In this document: positions 46,138 through 55,164 of the stretch, piece after piece
Layout: each line of letters starts with the position of its first letter
Position numbering within the stretch: the first letter of the stretch is position 1
NCBI RefSeq assembly: GCF_002631185.1
Contig: NZ_PDNU01000010.1
Span: 124,001-188,000, forward strand
Length of the DNA: 64,000 nt
Origin: Teichococcus rhizosphaerae
Lineage (GTDB): Bacteria; Pseudomonadota; Alphaproteobacteria; Acetobacterales; Acetobacteraceae
Direction: 5' to 3'
Made by a program: the position numbers and the translations under genes
Notes under the pieces: model-generated
What the model saw: the letters and a program-made list of their open reading frames with translations, nothing else
Databases searched by the model: none
Told to the model about the DNA's origin: nothing

Positions 46138-46167
46138 GGGCGCCGCGGAACAGGGCGCCACGGAACA
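46138..46167. repeat. Tandem repeat (2 x 15 bp)
   Basis: Two copies of GGGCGCCGCGGAACA (one change) lie between the binding-protein stop and the amidase gene. Confidence 0.75.
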
Positions 46168-46208
46168 GGGCGGCCCGGCTTGGGGCGGGGATGCGGCAAG
46201 GGGCGGGG

Positions 46209-47669
46209 ATGATGGCGGAACCGGACGAGATCTGCTTCCTTTCGGCGGCGGCGCTGGGCCAGCGCTATGCGGCGGGCGCGTTGTCGCCGCCGGAGGTGGC
46301 GGAGCGCCACCTGGCGCGGATCGGGGCGCTGGAGCCGGCGCTGAACGCCTTCCAGCTGGTGGACCGGGAGGGCGCGCTGCGGGCGGCGGGCGAGGCGGCC
46401 GCGCGCTGGCGGCGGGGCGCGCCGCTCGGCCCGCTGGACGGCGTGCCCGTCACCATCAAGGACAATGTGGACATGCGGGGGCTGCCGACCCGCAACGGGT
46501 CGGTCACCGCCCCCGCCACGCCCGCCGCCGCAGATGCCCCCCTGGTCGCGCGGCTGCGCGAGGCGGGGGCGGTCATCCTCGGCAAGACCACCACGCCGGA
46601 ATTCGCCTGGAAGGGCATCACGGACAGCCCGCTCAAGGGCGTCACCCGCAACCCGTGGAACACCGGCCGCTCCTCCGGCGGCTCCTCGGGCGGGGCGGCG
46701 GCGGCGCTGGCCGCCGGCATCGGCACCATCGCCCATGGCAACGACGCGGGCGGCTCCATCCGCATCCCGGCGAGCTTCTGCGGCGTGTTCGGCATCAAGC
46801 CCAGCTTCGGGCGGGTGCCGCACCACCCGATGGCGGGCCTTTTCGCCACGGTGAACGCGAACGGCGCGCTTGCCCGCAACGTGGCCGACGCGGCGCTCGC
46901 CCTGCGCGCCATGGCGCGGCCCGACCGGCGCGACTGGTATGCCCTGCCGCCGGCGCCGGAGAACTGGCTGGCCGGGCTGCGCCCGCGCCTGCGGGGCCTG
47001 CGCCTGGCCTATTCCGCCGCCCTGGGCGAGGTGGAGCCGGATGCGGAGGTGCGCGCCTGCGTGGAACGGGCCATCGCCCGGCTGCGCGAGGCGGGCGCCA
47101 TCGTCGAGGAGGTGGGGCCGGTGATCCCGCCGCTGCGGCCGGCCTTCGAGGATTTCTGGATGGCGGGCTTCGCGCATCTGCTGCGCGGCGTGCCGCGCGA
47201 GCGCCGGGACGCGCTCGACCCCGGCTTCCGCCGCATCGCCGAGCAGGGCCTCGGCATCGGCGCCGAGCGGCTGCTGGCGGGCGAGGCGGCGCGCGCGGGG
47301 CTGCATGCGCGCTTCGCGGCGCTGCACGAGCGCCACGACCTGCTGCTCGCCCCCACCGCGCCGCATGTGGCGCCGCCGGCCGAAACGGTCTACCACGCCC
47401 CCGGTTATGACCGCTGGCGCGACGCGGTGCCCTACACCCTGCCCTTCAACCTGACCGGCCAGCCCGCCGCCTCCATCCCCTGCGGCCTGTCCGCGGCGGG
47501 CCTGCCCATCGGCCTCCAGCTCGCCGGGCCGAAGCATGGCGAGCGGCTGGTCCTGGAGGCCTGCCTGGCGATCGAGGCGGCGCTCGGCCCCCTGCCGCCC
47601 CCGCCGCTGCGGGCGGAGGCCGGAGAGCCCGCCCCCGCCGCCACGCCTGCCCCGGCGCCCACGGGCTGA
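46209..47669 (+). CDS. Amidase signature family hydrolase
   Basis: A 486-residue amidase. The Ser-cisSer-Lys triad region is present: VTIKDNVD (Lys), then GRSSGGSSGGAAAALAAGI and GGSIRIPASFCGVFGIKP, which carries the catalytic serine. The enzyme hydrolyses amides to acid and ammonia or amine in the cytoplasm. The start at 46209 has a purine-rich leader (GGGGCGGGG); an in-frame ATG at 46191 is possible. The last 35 residues are Pro/Ala-rich. It follows the orphan family-5 binding protein, and the penicillin-acylase-type gene converges from the right. Confidence 0.92.
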   Translation: MMAEPDEICFLSAAALGQRYAAGALSPPEVAERHLARIGALEPALNAFQLVDREGALRAAGEAAARWRRGAPLGPLDGVPVTIKDNVDMRGLPTRNGSVTAPATPAAADAPLVARLREAGAVILGKTTTPEFAWKGITDSPLKGVTRNPWNTGRSSGGSSGGAAAALAAGIGTIAHGNDAGGSIRIPASFCGVFGIKPSFGRVPHHPMAGLFATVNANGALARNVADAALALRAMARPDRRDWYALPPAPENWLAGLRPRLRGLRLAYSAALGEVEPDAEVRACVERAIARLREAGAIVEEVGPVIPPLRPAFEDFWMAGFAHLLRGVPRERRDALDPGFRRIAEQGLGIGAERLLAGEAARAGLHARFAALHERHDLLLAPTAPHVAPPAETVYHAPGYDRWRDAVPYTLPFNLTGQPAASIPCGLSAAGLPIGLQLAGPKHGERLVLEACLAIEAALGPLPPPPLRAEAGEPAPAATPAPAPTG

Positions 47670-47696
47670 GGCAACGGCGCGCGGGGGCGCGGCCCC

Positions 47697-50000
47697 TCAG
47701 GGGCGCAGCTCCTGGCGGGAGCGCGCCGCCTGCCGTACGGCATCCCAGCCGTAGAGCATCGGCACCATGCGCGCGGCGGCCCATTCCGCGTGCTGGTCCG
47801 TGTAGTGCGGGCTGCCCGGCTGGCCCGAGACGCCGTGGAACACCGCCCAGCGGCTGTTGTCCCAGTCGCCGACATCGAAGACGTAGCGCGCCAGCGCCCC
47901 ATACGCGGCGGCGGGGCCGGCGGCGGCCAGCAGGCCGTTGGCCAGCACCGTGTCGTTGTCGCCGCCGATCGGCAGGGCGGGCGGGTCCAGCAACGGCGCC
48001 GCCTCGGGGAAGAGCGCGGAAAGCGGGTGCGCGAAGCGCGGGCGGTGCGCCTCGCCCCAGGGCGTCTCGGCCTCGCCCGCCACCTCGTGCAGCGCGGCGC
48101 CGATCGCCTCTTCCCAGCTCCATCCGCCGAGCAGCGAGGCATCGTCCCGCCGCAGCAGGTTGGGCAGGGTCCACCAGAGCTGGTTCACCGGCGCGACGCC
48201 GGGCGCCACGGCCAGCCAGGGGTGGCTGCCGGCGCCGGCCAGGCCGCTGCGCCCGGCCAGGATGCGGGTCAGCGCGCGGCGCAGCGCGACATAGGCGGTG
48301 GGCTCCGTCGCCCCCGCCTCCATCCGCCCGTCCCAGGCCAGCAGCCGCGCCCGCAGCGCCCCGGCCGCACCTTCCGGCGGCGCCATGGCCGCGAGGCGCT
48401 CGCGCAGCAGCAGGGCGTTGGGGGAGAGCGTGTCGCCATGGATCAGGCCGGCATCCTCCGGCCGGAAGTCCGGCCGCGCGCGCAGCGCCTCCAGGATGCG
48501 CGCCGCGCGGTAGGGCGGGTGGCAGTCCGTGCAGAGATAGTCCGGGTGGTCGTCCGCCACCACGCGGTTGTTGGCGGTGACGATCATGCCCTCCGCCGGG
48601 TCGATCGCCCGCGGCATCTCGTCATGCGCGATCCAGCCGCGCCAGGAATGCTCCCCCGTCCAGCCCGGCATCGGCAGCCAGCCGCTTTCCCGCCCCCGGC
48701 GCGGCACGCGCGCGCGCACCAGGTGGCCGATATGCCCGGCCGTGTCGGCGGCGACGAGGTTGTGGTCGATCAGCCCCCAGCCGCGCGTCGCCTCGAACAG
48801 GTCCTCGACGCCGGTGGCCTGCGTCATGCGCGGCAGGCAGTCGAAGGAAAGGTCGGTTTCCGCGAACTGGACGGAGCGGAGCGAGAGCGCCGTGCCCGCC
48901 CGCGCATCCCCCGCGATCACCGGGCCGTTCGGCGTTTCCAGCACCTCGAAGCGGCGCGGCGCCGCGCCGCGCACCGCGACCGTCTCCTCCCGCCGGCGGA
49001 CGGGCAGCCATTCCCCGTCATGCATCACCCGCGCGCCATCCGCCTCGAAGCGCTCGAGGAAGACGTCGTGGATGTCCATGAAGGCGTGCGTCACGCAATA
49101 GGCCACGCGCCCGTTCTGCGCGAAGTGCGGGAAGCCCGGCACGCCCGGCACGGTGAGCCCGATCATGTCGAAGGCGTCGCAGGCCACGTGGTGCTGCGCG
49201 TACATGTTGGGGATCTCGAACACCCGGTGCGGGTCGCCGGCCAGCACGGGGCGGCCGGTGCCGCTGCGGGAGGGACCCACCGCCCAGTTGTTGCTGCCGC
49301 CCCCCGTCTCGTCGCCCTGTACGCCGAGCGAATGGAGCAGCGCGCGGATGGCCGGCGCAAGCGCCGCGAGATCCGCCTCGAACCGCGCCGCCTCCACGCC
49401 GGGCGGGATGCAGAGCAGGTCGCGCCCGCCATCGTCGTAGCGCAGCGACCCTACCTGCGCCGCACCCACCACCGGCAGCGCCGCCGCGCGCCACAGCTTG
49501 AACCACACCGAGCCCATCAGCAGGCCCAGGCGCCGCATCACCGCGATGCTGTGCCAGCCTTCCCACGGCTCCGGCCGCGCCTCCAGCAGCGCGTATTCCA
49601 CCGGCAGCGGCGCGCCCGAGGCGATGAAGGCGTTCACCCCGGCGGCGTAGGAACCGAGCATCGCCCGCGCCGCCTCCCCGAGCGCCGCGTGGTCGCGCCG
49701 GCAGGCGGCCTCCATCCCCAGCCGGCGGACGAGGATGTCCGCCTCCGCCGCACCCTCGCCCAGCCATTCCGCCGCGCGGCCCAGCGCGCGCCGCCGCGTC
49801 AGCTCCATCTGGAACAGCCGGTCCTGCGCGTGCACGAAGCCCAGGGCGAACCACGCATCGCCCGTGCTCGCCGCGCGGAGATGGGGAATGCCGTGCGCAT
49901 CGCGCAGGATCTCCACCGGCCCCGCCAGCCCGGGCACCGTCAGCACCCCGTCCAGCGGCGGCAGCGCCTCCGCGAGCATCCGCGCATCCAGGTCCATCAT
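47697..50000 (-). CDS. Penicillin acylase family (Ntn) amidohydrolase
   Basis: A 767-residue S45-family precursor. The residues around GGGSNNWAVGPSRSG mark the self-cleavage site, so Ser236 would become the catalytic N-terminus of the beta chain (alpha about 235, beta about 530 residues). The N-terminus MMDLDARMLAEALPPL has no signal peptide, although many family members are periplasmic. The frame stays open upstream, but GGGGAGGGGC directly before 50000 supports this start. It should hydrolyse an N-acyl amine, N-acyl homoserine lactone or related amide. It is divergent from the polyamine-type ABC operon. Confidence 0.9.
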   Translation of the reverse strand: MMDLDARMLAEALPPLDGVLTVPGLAGPVEILRDAHGIPHLRAASTGDAWFALGFVHAQDRLFQMELTRRRALGRAAEWLGEGAAEADILVRRLGMEAACRRDHAALGEAARAMLGSYAAGVNAFIASGAPLPVEYALLEARPEPWEGWHSIAVMRRLGLLMGSVWFKLWRAAALPVVGAAQVGSLRYDDGGRDLLCIPPGVEAARFEADLAALAPAIRALLHSLGVQGDETGGGSNNWAVGPSRSGTGRPVLAGDPHRVFEIPNMYAQHHVACDAFDMIGLTVPGVPGFPHFAQNGRVAYCVTHAFMDIHDVFLERFEADGARVMHDGEWLPVRRREETVAVRGAAPRRFEVLETPNGPVIAGDARAGTALSLRSVQFAETDLSFDCLPRMTQATGVEDLFEATRGWGLIDHNLVAADTAGHIGHLVRARVPRRGRESGWLPMPGWTGEHSWRGWIAHDEMPRAIDPAEGMIVTANNRVVADDHPDYLCTDCHPPYRAARILEALRARPDFRPEDAGLIHGDTLSPNALLLRERLAAMAPPEGAAGALRARLLAWDGRMEAGATEPTAYVALRRALTRILAGRSGLAGAGSHPWLAVAPGVAPVNQLWWTLPNLLRRDDASLLGGWSWEEAIGAALHEVAGEAETPWGEAHRPRFAHPLSALFPEAAPLLDPPALPIGGDNDTVLANGLLAAAGPAAAYGALARYVFDVGDWDNSRWAVFHGVSGQPGSPHYTDQHAEWAAARMVPMLYGWDAVRQAARSRQELRP

Positions 50001-50049
50001 GCCCCTCCCCCTGATGGCGCGGAGTGTGGAACCGGCTTGCGGCGCTTGT

Positions 50050-50059
50050 CGATATATCA
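50050..50059. promoter_or_regulatory. TGATATATCA-like operator (copy 1)
   Basis: CGATATATCA, one change from the perfect palindrome, in the AT-rich part of the 96-base gap between the acylase gene and the ABC operon. See also copies at 59763 and 62843. The GntR regulator encoded in this operon is the natural candidate to bind it. Confidence 0.5.
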
Positions 50060-50096
50060 AATACTCAATTTCGGGATCGCCGCCGAGGGAGCCTCC

Positions 50097-51184
<1,088 letters not shown>

Positions 51185-51188
<4 letters not shown>

Positions 51189-52054
51189 GCCGCCGCCCTT
51201 CCCGCTTCCTGCTGGGCGGGCGCCGCTACAGCCCGGCGGCCAGCCTGCTGCTCGCCGCGCCCTTCCTGCTCCTGGTCGCCGTCATCTTCATCCTGCCGCT
51301 GGCGACGCTGCTGCATGAGAGCCTGTTCGTGCCCGCGCCCACCACCGCGCACTATGCCCGCGCCTTCGCCGAGCCGGTCTATCTCCGCGTCATGCTGCGC
51401 ACGCTGCGGATCGCGGCGCTGGTCACGGCGCTGGCGCTGCTGCTCGCCTGGCCGGTGGCCTGGGCGATGTCGCGCAGCCGGGGCCTGGGCCTCGCCCTGC
51501 TGGGCGCCGCCGTGCTGCTGCCGCTCTGGACCTCCGTGCTGGTGCGCACCTATGCCTGGATGGTGCTGCTCCAGCGCAACGGCGTGGTGAACCAGCTCCT
51601 GCTTCAGGCCGGCCTCGCCGACGCGCCGGTCCGGCTGCTCTACACGGAGGGCGCGGTGGTGCTGGCCATGGCGCATGTGCTGCTGCCCTTCATGGTGCTG
51701 CCCATCTATTCCGCGCTGAAGGGCATCCCGGAGGAATATTCCCGCGCGGCCCGGATGCTCGGCGCCTCCGCCTGGTCCACCTTCCGCGAGGTGACCTGGC
51801 CCCTCGCCCTGCCCGGCGTCACCTCGGGCTGCCTCATGGTGTTCCTGCTGGCGCTGGGCTTCTTCGTCACCCCCGCCCTCATCGGCGGGCCGCAGCAGAT
51901 GATGATCGCCACCCTGGTCTCGCAGCAGGTGCGGGAGATGCTGGACTGGCCCTTCGCCGGCGCGCTGGTGGGCATCCTCCTCGTCTTCGTGCTGGCCGTC
52001 ACCATAGCCTTCAAGCGCGCCGTGCGGCTGGACCGCTTCGTGGGGTCCGCGTGA
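51185..52054 (+). CDS. ABC transporter permease, PotB-like
   Basis: A 289-residue inner-membrane permease with about six segments and the EAA loop (EEYSRAARMLGASAWSTFREVTWPLALPG). Its GTG start overlaps the ATPase stop, and its stop overlaps the next permease, which shows translational coupling. It forms the channel with the PotC-like subunit. Confidence 0.92.
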
Positions 52055-52890
52055 GCCGCCCGCGCGCCCATGGCCGCGCCGGACGGATGGCGCTGAACGC
52101 GGCGGCCTATGCCGTCACCGTGTTCCTGCTGCTGCCGACGCTGATCATCGCGCCGATGTCGGTGGGGCCGGAACGCCTGCTGAGCTTCCCGCCCAAGGGC
52201 TTCTCGCTGCGCTGGTACGCCGCCTATTTCGAGGACCGCGACTGGCTGCGCGCCACCCTCTTCAGCGCCGAGGCCGGGCTCATCTCGGCGGTCTGCGCCA
52301 CGGTGATCGGCACCATGCTGGCGCTCGCGCTGGTGCGCGGCCGGCTGCCGGGCAAGGGCCTGATCGAGCTGCTGGTGATCGGCCCCGTCATCGTGCCGCA
52401 CATCGCGCTCGCCGTGGCCATGTTCCTGGTGTTCGAGCAGCTCCGGCTCACCGGCACGCTGCTCGGCTTCGCCATGGCGCACACCGTGCTGGCCCTGCCC
52501 TTCGTGGTGTTCACCTTGCTCGCCGCCCTCTACCGCTTCGACGTGGAGCTGGAGCGCGCGGCGCTTTCCTGCGGCGCCGGGCCGCTGCGCGCCTTCCGCC
52601 ACGTCACCCTGCCGCTGATCGCGCCGGGCCTCGTCTCCGCCGCCCTCTTCGCCTTCATCATCTCCTTCGACGAGGCGGTGGTCTCCTTCTTCATCTCCGA
52701 TCTCGACCGCAAGACTTTGCCTCGCAAGATGTTCGAGGATATCGACTTCAACATCTCGCCCACACTCGCCGCCGTGGCGACCATGCTCACCGCCCTCACC
52801 ATCCTCGCGCTGCTGCTCGGCTTCGGGCTGAAGCGTGGCCTGGAACGCCGGGCGCGGGCGGCCGGCACGGCCGCGGAAGCAGGACCATGA
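52051..52890 (+). CDS. ABC transporter permease, PotC-like
   Basis: A 279-residue permease with about six membrane segments and the EAA loop (ERAALSCGAGPLRAFRHVTLPLIAPG). The segment SFDEAVVSFFIS is typical of PotC proteins. GTG start, overlapping the PotB-like stop; its end overlaps the GntR gene by four bases. Confidence 0.92.
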   Translation: MSRPRAHGRAGRMALNAAAYAVTVFLLLPTLIIAPMSVGPERLLSFPPKGFSLRWYAAYFEDRDWLRATLFSAEAGLISAVCATVIGTMLALALVRGRLPGKGLIELLVIGPVIVPHIALAVAMFLVFEQLRLTGTLLGFAMAHTVLALPFVVFTLLAALYRFDVELERAALSCGAGPLRAFRHVTLPLIAPGLVSAALFAFIISFDEAVVSFFISDLDRKTLPRKMFEDIDFNISPTLAAVATMLTALTILALLLGFGLKRGLERRARAAGTAAEAGP

Positions 52891-53609
52891 AGACCATGCC
52901 CGAAGCGGCAAACGTGCTCGATTTCGTCGCTCCCGTCGGCCGGGAGAACCTCGCCGGCCGCGTCTATGAGGAACTGCGCGCCGCCCTGTTCGAGGGCCGC
53001 ATGCGCCCCGGCCAGCGCCTCAAGATCCGCGACCTCGCCGCCGCCATGCAGGTGTCCGAGACCCCGGTGCGGGAGGCGGTGGTGCAGCTCGCCCGCGAGC
53101 GCGCGCTGCGGCTGGAGGCGGCGCGCTCCATCACCGTTGCCGGCCTCACCCTGGCGCAGTATCTCGAGCTGCGCACCATCCGCCTGGAGCTGGAGGGCCT
53201 GGCCGCCGAGGCCGCCGCGCTGCGCATCGCGCCCGGCGACCTCGACGCGCTGGAGCGCGCCAACGCCGCCCTGGCCGAGGCCGAGGAGGCCGGCGACGCC
53301 ATGGCCGCTAACCGCGCCAACTGGGCCTTCCACCACACCCTCTACGCCGCCGCCGCCATGCCGGAGCTGCTCGCCATCGTCGAGAGCATCTGGCTGCGCA
53401 ACGGGCCGATGCACGCCTTCCTCTACCCCGATGCGCGGCCGAGCTACCCCGGCCGGCACCGGCATCTCGACATCATCGACGGCCTGCGCGCGCGCGACCC
53501 GAACGCCACGCGCGCCGCCCTCCGCGCGGACCTGATGGAGGGCGGCGCCAACCTCGTCGCCCTTCTCGGCCGCATGGAACGCGATTCGGCCTGGACCACC
53601 CCTGCCTGA
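52887..53609 (+). CDS. GntR-family (FCD) regulator inside the ABC operon
   Basis: A 240-residue FadR-subfamily regulator: winged helix (NLAGRVYEELRAALFEGRM, then SETPVREAVVQLARERAL) and FCD domain (LELRTIRLELEGLAAEAAAL; WAFHHTLYAAAAM; GRHRHLDIIDGLRA), whose histidines suggest a metal-assisted carboxylate or small-ligand site. It is coupled to the permease gene (ATGA) and precedes the binding-protein gene, so it likely responds to the imported compound. The TGATATATCA-type palindromes at 50050, 59763 and 62843 are the proposed targets. Confidence 0.92.
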   Translation: MKTMPEAANVLDFVAPVGRENLAGRVYEELRAALFEGRMRPGQRLKIRDLAAAMQVSETPVREAVVQLARERALRLEAARSITVAGLTLAQYLELRTIRLELEGLAAEAAALRIAPGDLDALERANAALAEAEEAGDAMAANRANWAFHHTLYAAAAMPELLAIVESIWLRNGPMHAFLYPDARPSYPGRHRHLDIIDGLRARDPNATRAALRADLMEGGANLVALLGRMERDSAWTTPA

Positions 53610-53660
53610 CCCCGGGGGGGCACCGGCCGTTCCTCAACCCGCAAGGACAGGAGACAGGGC

Positions 53661-54737
53661 ATGGGCGTGAATCGGAGAACTCTTCTCGCGGCCTCCGCGC
53701 TGGGAGCGGCGGGCCTGGCGCGGCCTTCCCTGGCCCAGTCCACCGCCCCGGCCGCCGGGCGCGGCTCGGGCGAGGTGGTGGTCTGCGCCACGGGCGGGCT
53801 GATGGAGCGCAGCCTCCAGGAGCATTTCTACCGCCGCTTCGAGCAGGAGCAGGGCATCCGCGTCCGCTCCATCCCCATCGAGCTGCCGGACCAGTGGGCC
53901 CGCGCCCGCGCCGGCCAGCGCAGCGGCAACATCCCCTTCGACGTCGTCACCGCCACCCCGCCCGACCTCATCCAGCACGCCGACATCCTGGCGCCCGTGG
54001 ACTGCGCCACGCCCGCCATGACCCAGCACGCCCTGCCCGGCGGCTGCTTCCCCACCGGCATCATCCGCACCGCCGGCGGCATGGCCATCACCTGGAGCAG
54101 AAAGGCCTTCCCCCATGGCGGCCCCGCCAACTGGGCGGATTTCTTCGACACCGCGAAGTTCCCCGGCCCCCGCTCGCTGCCGGACACGGGCGACCGCGAA
54201 TGGTGGCTGCCGCTGGCGGCGCTGATGGCCGATGGCGTGCCGCGCGACAAGCTCTTCCCGATGCACCTCGACCGCGCCTACCGCAAGCTGGACGCGATCA
54301 AGCCGCATGTCGCCGCCTGGTGGAAGAGCGGCGACAACTCCATGCAGATCCTGCGCGGCGGCGACGCGGTGATGAGCGTGCTCTATTCCTCCCGCGCCGT
54401 GCCGCTGGCCAAGAGCGGGGAGTTCGACTTCACCTGGAACGGCGCCATCCGCGACGTCGGCAACTGGGCCGTGCTGAAGGGCGGGCCGAACACCGCCAAC
54501 GCCATGCGCTTCCTCGAATTCTTCGTGCAGAACCCGCGCGAGCATTTGCCTTTCAGCGAGAAGGTCTCCTTCGACAGCAACAACCGCGAGACCGCGGCGC
54601 TGGTGCCGGAGGCGGAGCGCCGCTACCGCGCCTCCTGGCCCGAGAACTGGGACCGGCTGGTCATCGCCGACTACGAATGGGTCGCCGCGAACCGCAACGC
54701 CATGCGCGAGCGCTGGGTGAACTGGCTCACCCGCTGA
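53661..54737 (+). CDS. ABC transporter substrate-binding protein, PotD-like
   Basis: A 358-residue periplasmic binding protein with a signal peptide (NRRTLLAASALGAAGLARPSLA; the paired arginines leave Tat possible). The fold segments VVVCATGGLMERSLQEHF, RKAFPHGGPANWADFFD and FPGPRSLPDTGD are those of the spermidine/putrescine-type proteins. It lies 51 bases after the GntR gene and completes the transporter. Confidence 0.9.
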   Translation: MGVNRRTLLAASALGAAGLARPSLAQSTAPAAGRGSGEVVVCATGGLMERSLQEHFYRRFEQEQGIRVRSIPIELPDQWARARAGQRSGNIPFDVVTATPPDLIQHADILAPVDCATPAMTQHALPGGCFPTGIIRTAGGMAITWSRKAFPHGGPANWADFFDTAKFPGPRSLPDTGDREWWLPLAALMADGVPRDKLFPMHLDRAYRKLDAIKPHVAAWWKSGDNSMQILRGGDAVMSVLYSSRAVPLAKSGEFDFTWNGAIRDVGNWAVLKGGPNTANAMRFLEFFVQNPREHLPFSEKVSFDSNNRETAALVPEAERRYRASWPENWDRLVIADYEWVAANRNAMRERWVNWLTR

Positions 54738-54816
54738 ACGCGGCCACCGGGCGGACCGCGCGGCCCGCCCGCATCCCACCCTCTCTCGGAAACCCGCCCT
54801 TGATGCTGGTGCCTTC

Positions 54817-55164
54817 ATGCTGGTGAACGACCCCGAGGCGGCGCACTGGCCGGTGGACCCGGCCCGGCTCGACCTTGTCGAGGAATTCCGCCGCAAGCCG
54901 CGCGGCCCGCACAGCGACGAATTGCAGAAGCTGCTGCACCGCATGCGGTGGTCCGGCGTGGGCCGCCGCCACGTGCTCGTCACGCTGGAGCCGAACCGCC
55001 GCTGGATGCTCGGCCGCATGCCCGGCCGGCGCGGCGCGCCGGTGGAGACCTATCCCAACCGCGTCTTCACCAGCCTGGCCGAGGCCGAATGGGCCGTCTT
55101 CGTCCTGCGCTGGGAAGCATTGACGGGCCGGAAGCTCGAAATCGCCGGGAACACGCCCGAATGA
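54817..55164 (+). CDS. dmfA1: N,N-dimethylformamidase small (alpha) subunit-like protein
   Basis: A 115-residue basic protein (LVEEFRRKPRGPHSDELQKL; NRVFTSLAEAEWAVFVLRWE). By itself it would be called hypothetical, but its size, its composition and its stop/start overlap with the large-subunit gene match the small subunit of dimethylformamidase (about 132 aa in Paracoccus). In that enzyme the small subunit wraps the catalytic one. No clear ribosome-binding site is seen before the ATG. Confidence 0.75.
   Translation: MLVNDPEAAHWPVDPARLDLVEEFRRKPRGPHSDELQKLLHRMRWSGVGRRHVLVTLEPNRRWMLGRMPGRRGAPVETYPNRVFTSLAEAEWAVFVLRWEALTGRKLEIAGNTPE

Noticed and set aside
47790-50096. N-terminal extension of the PotA-like ATPase frame through the acylase gene
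   Set aside because: The open frame is antisense to the acylase. The ATPase domain begins right after the ATG at 50097, which has its own ribosome-binding site.
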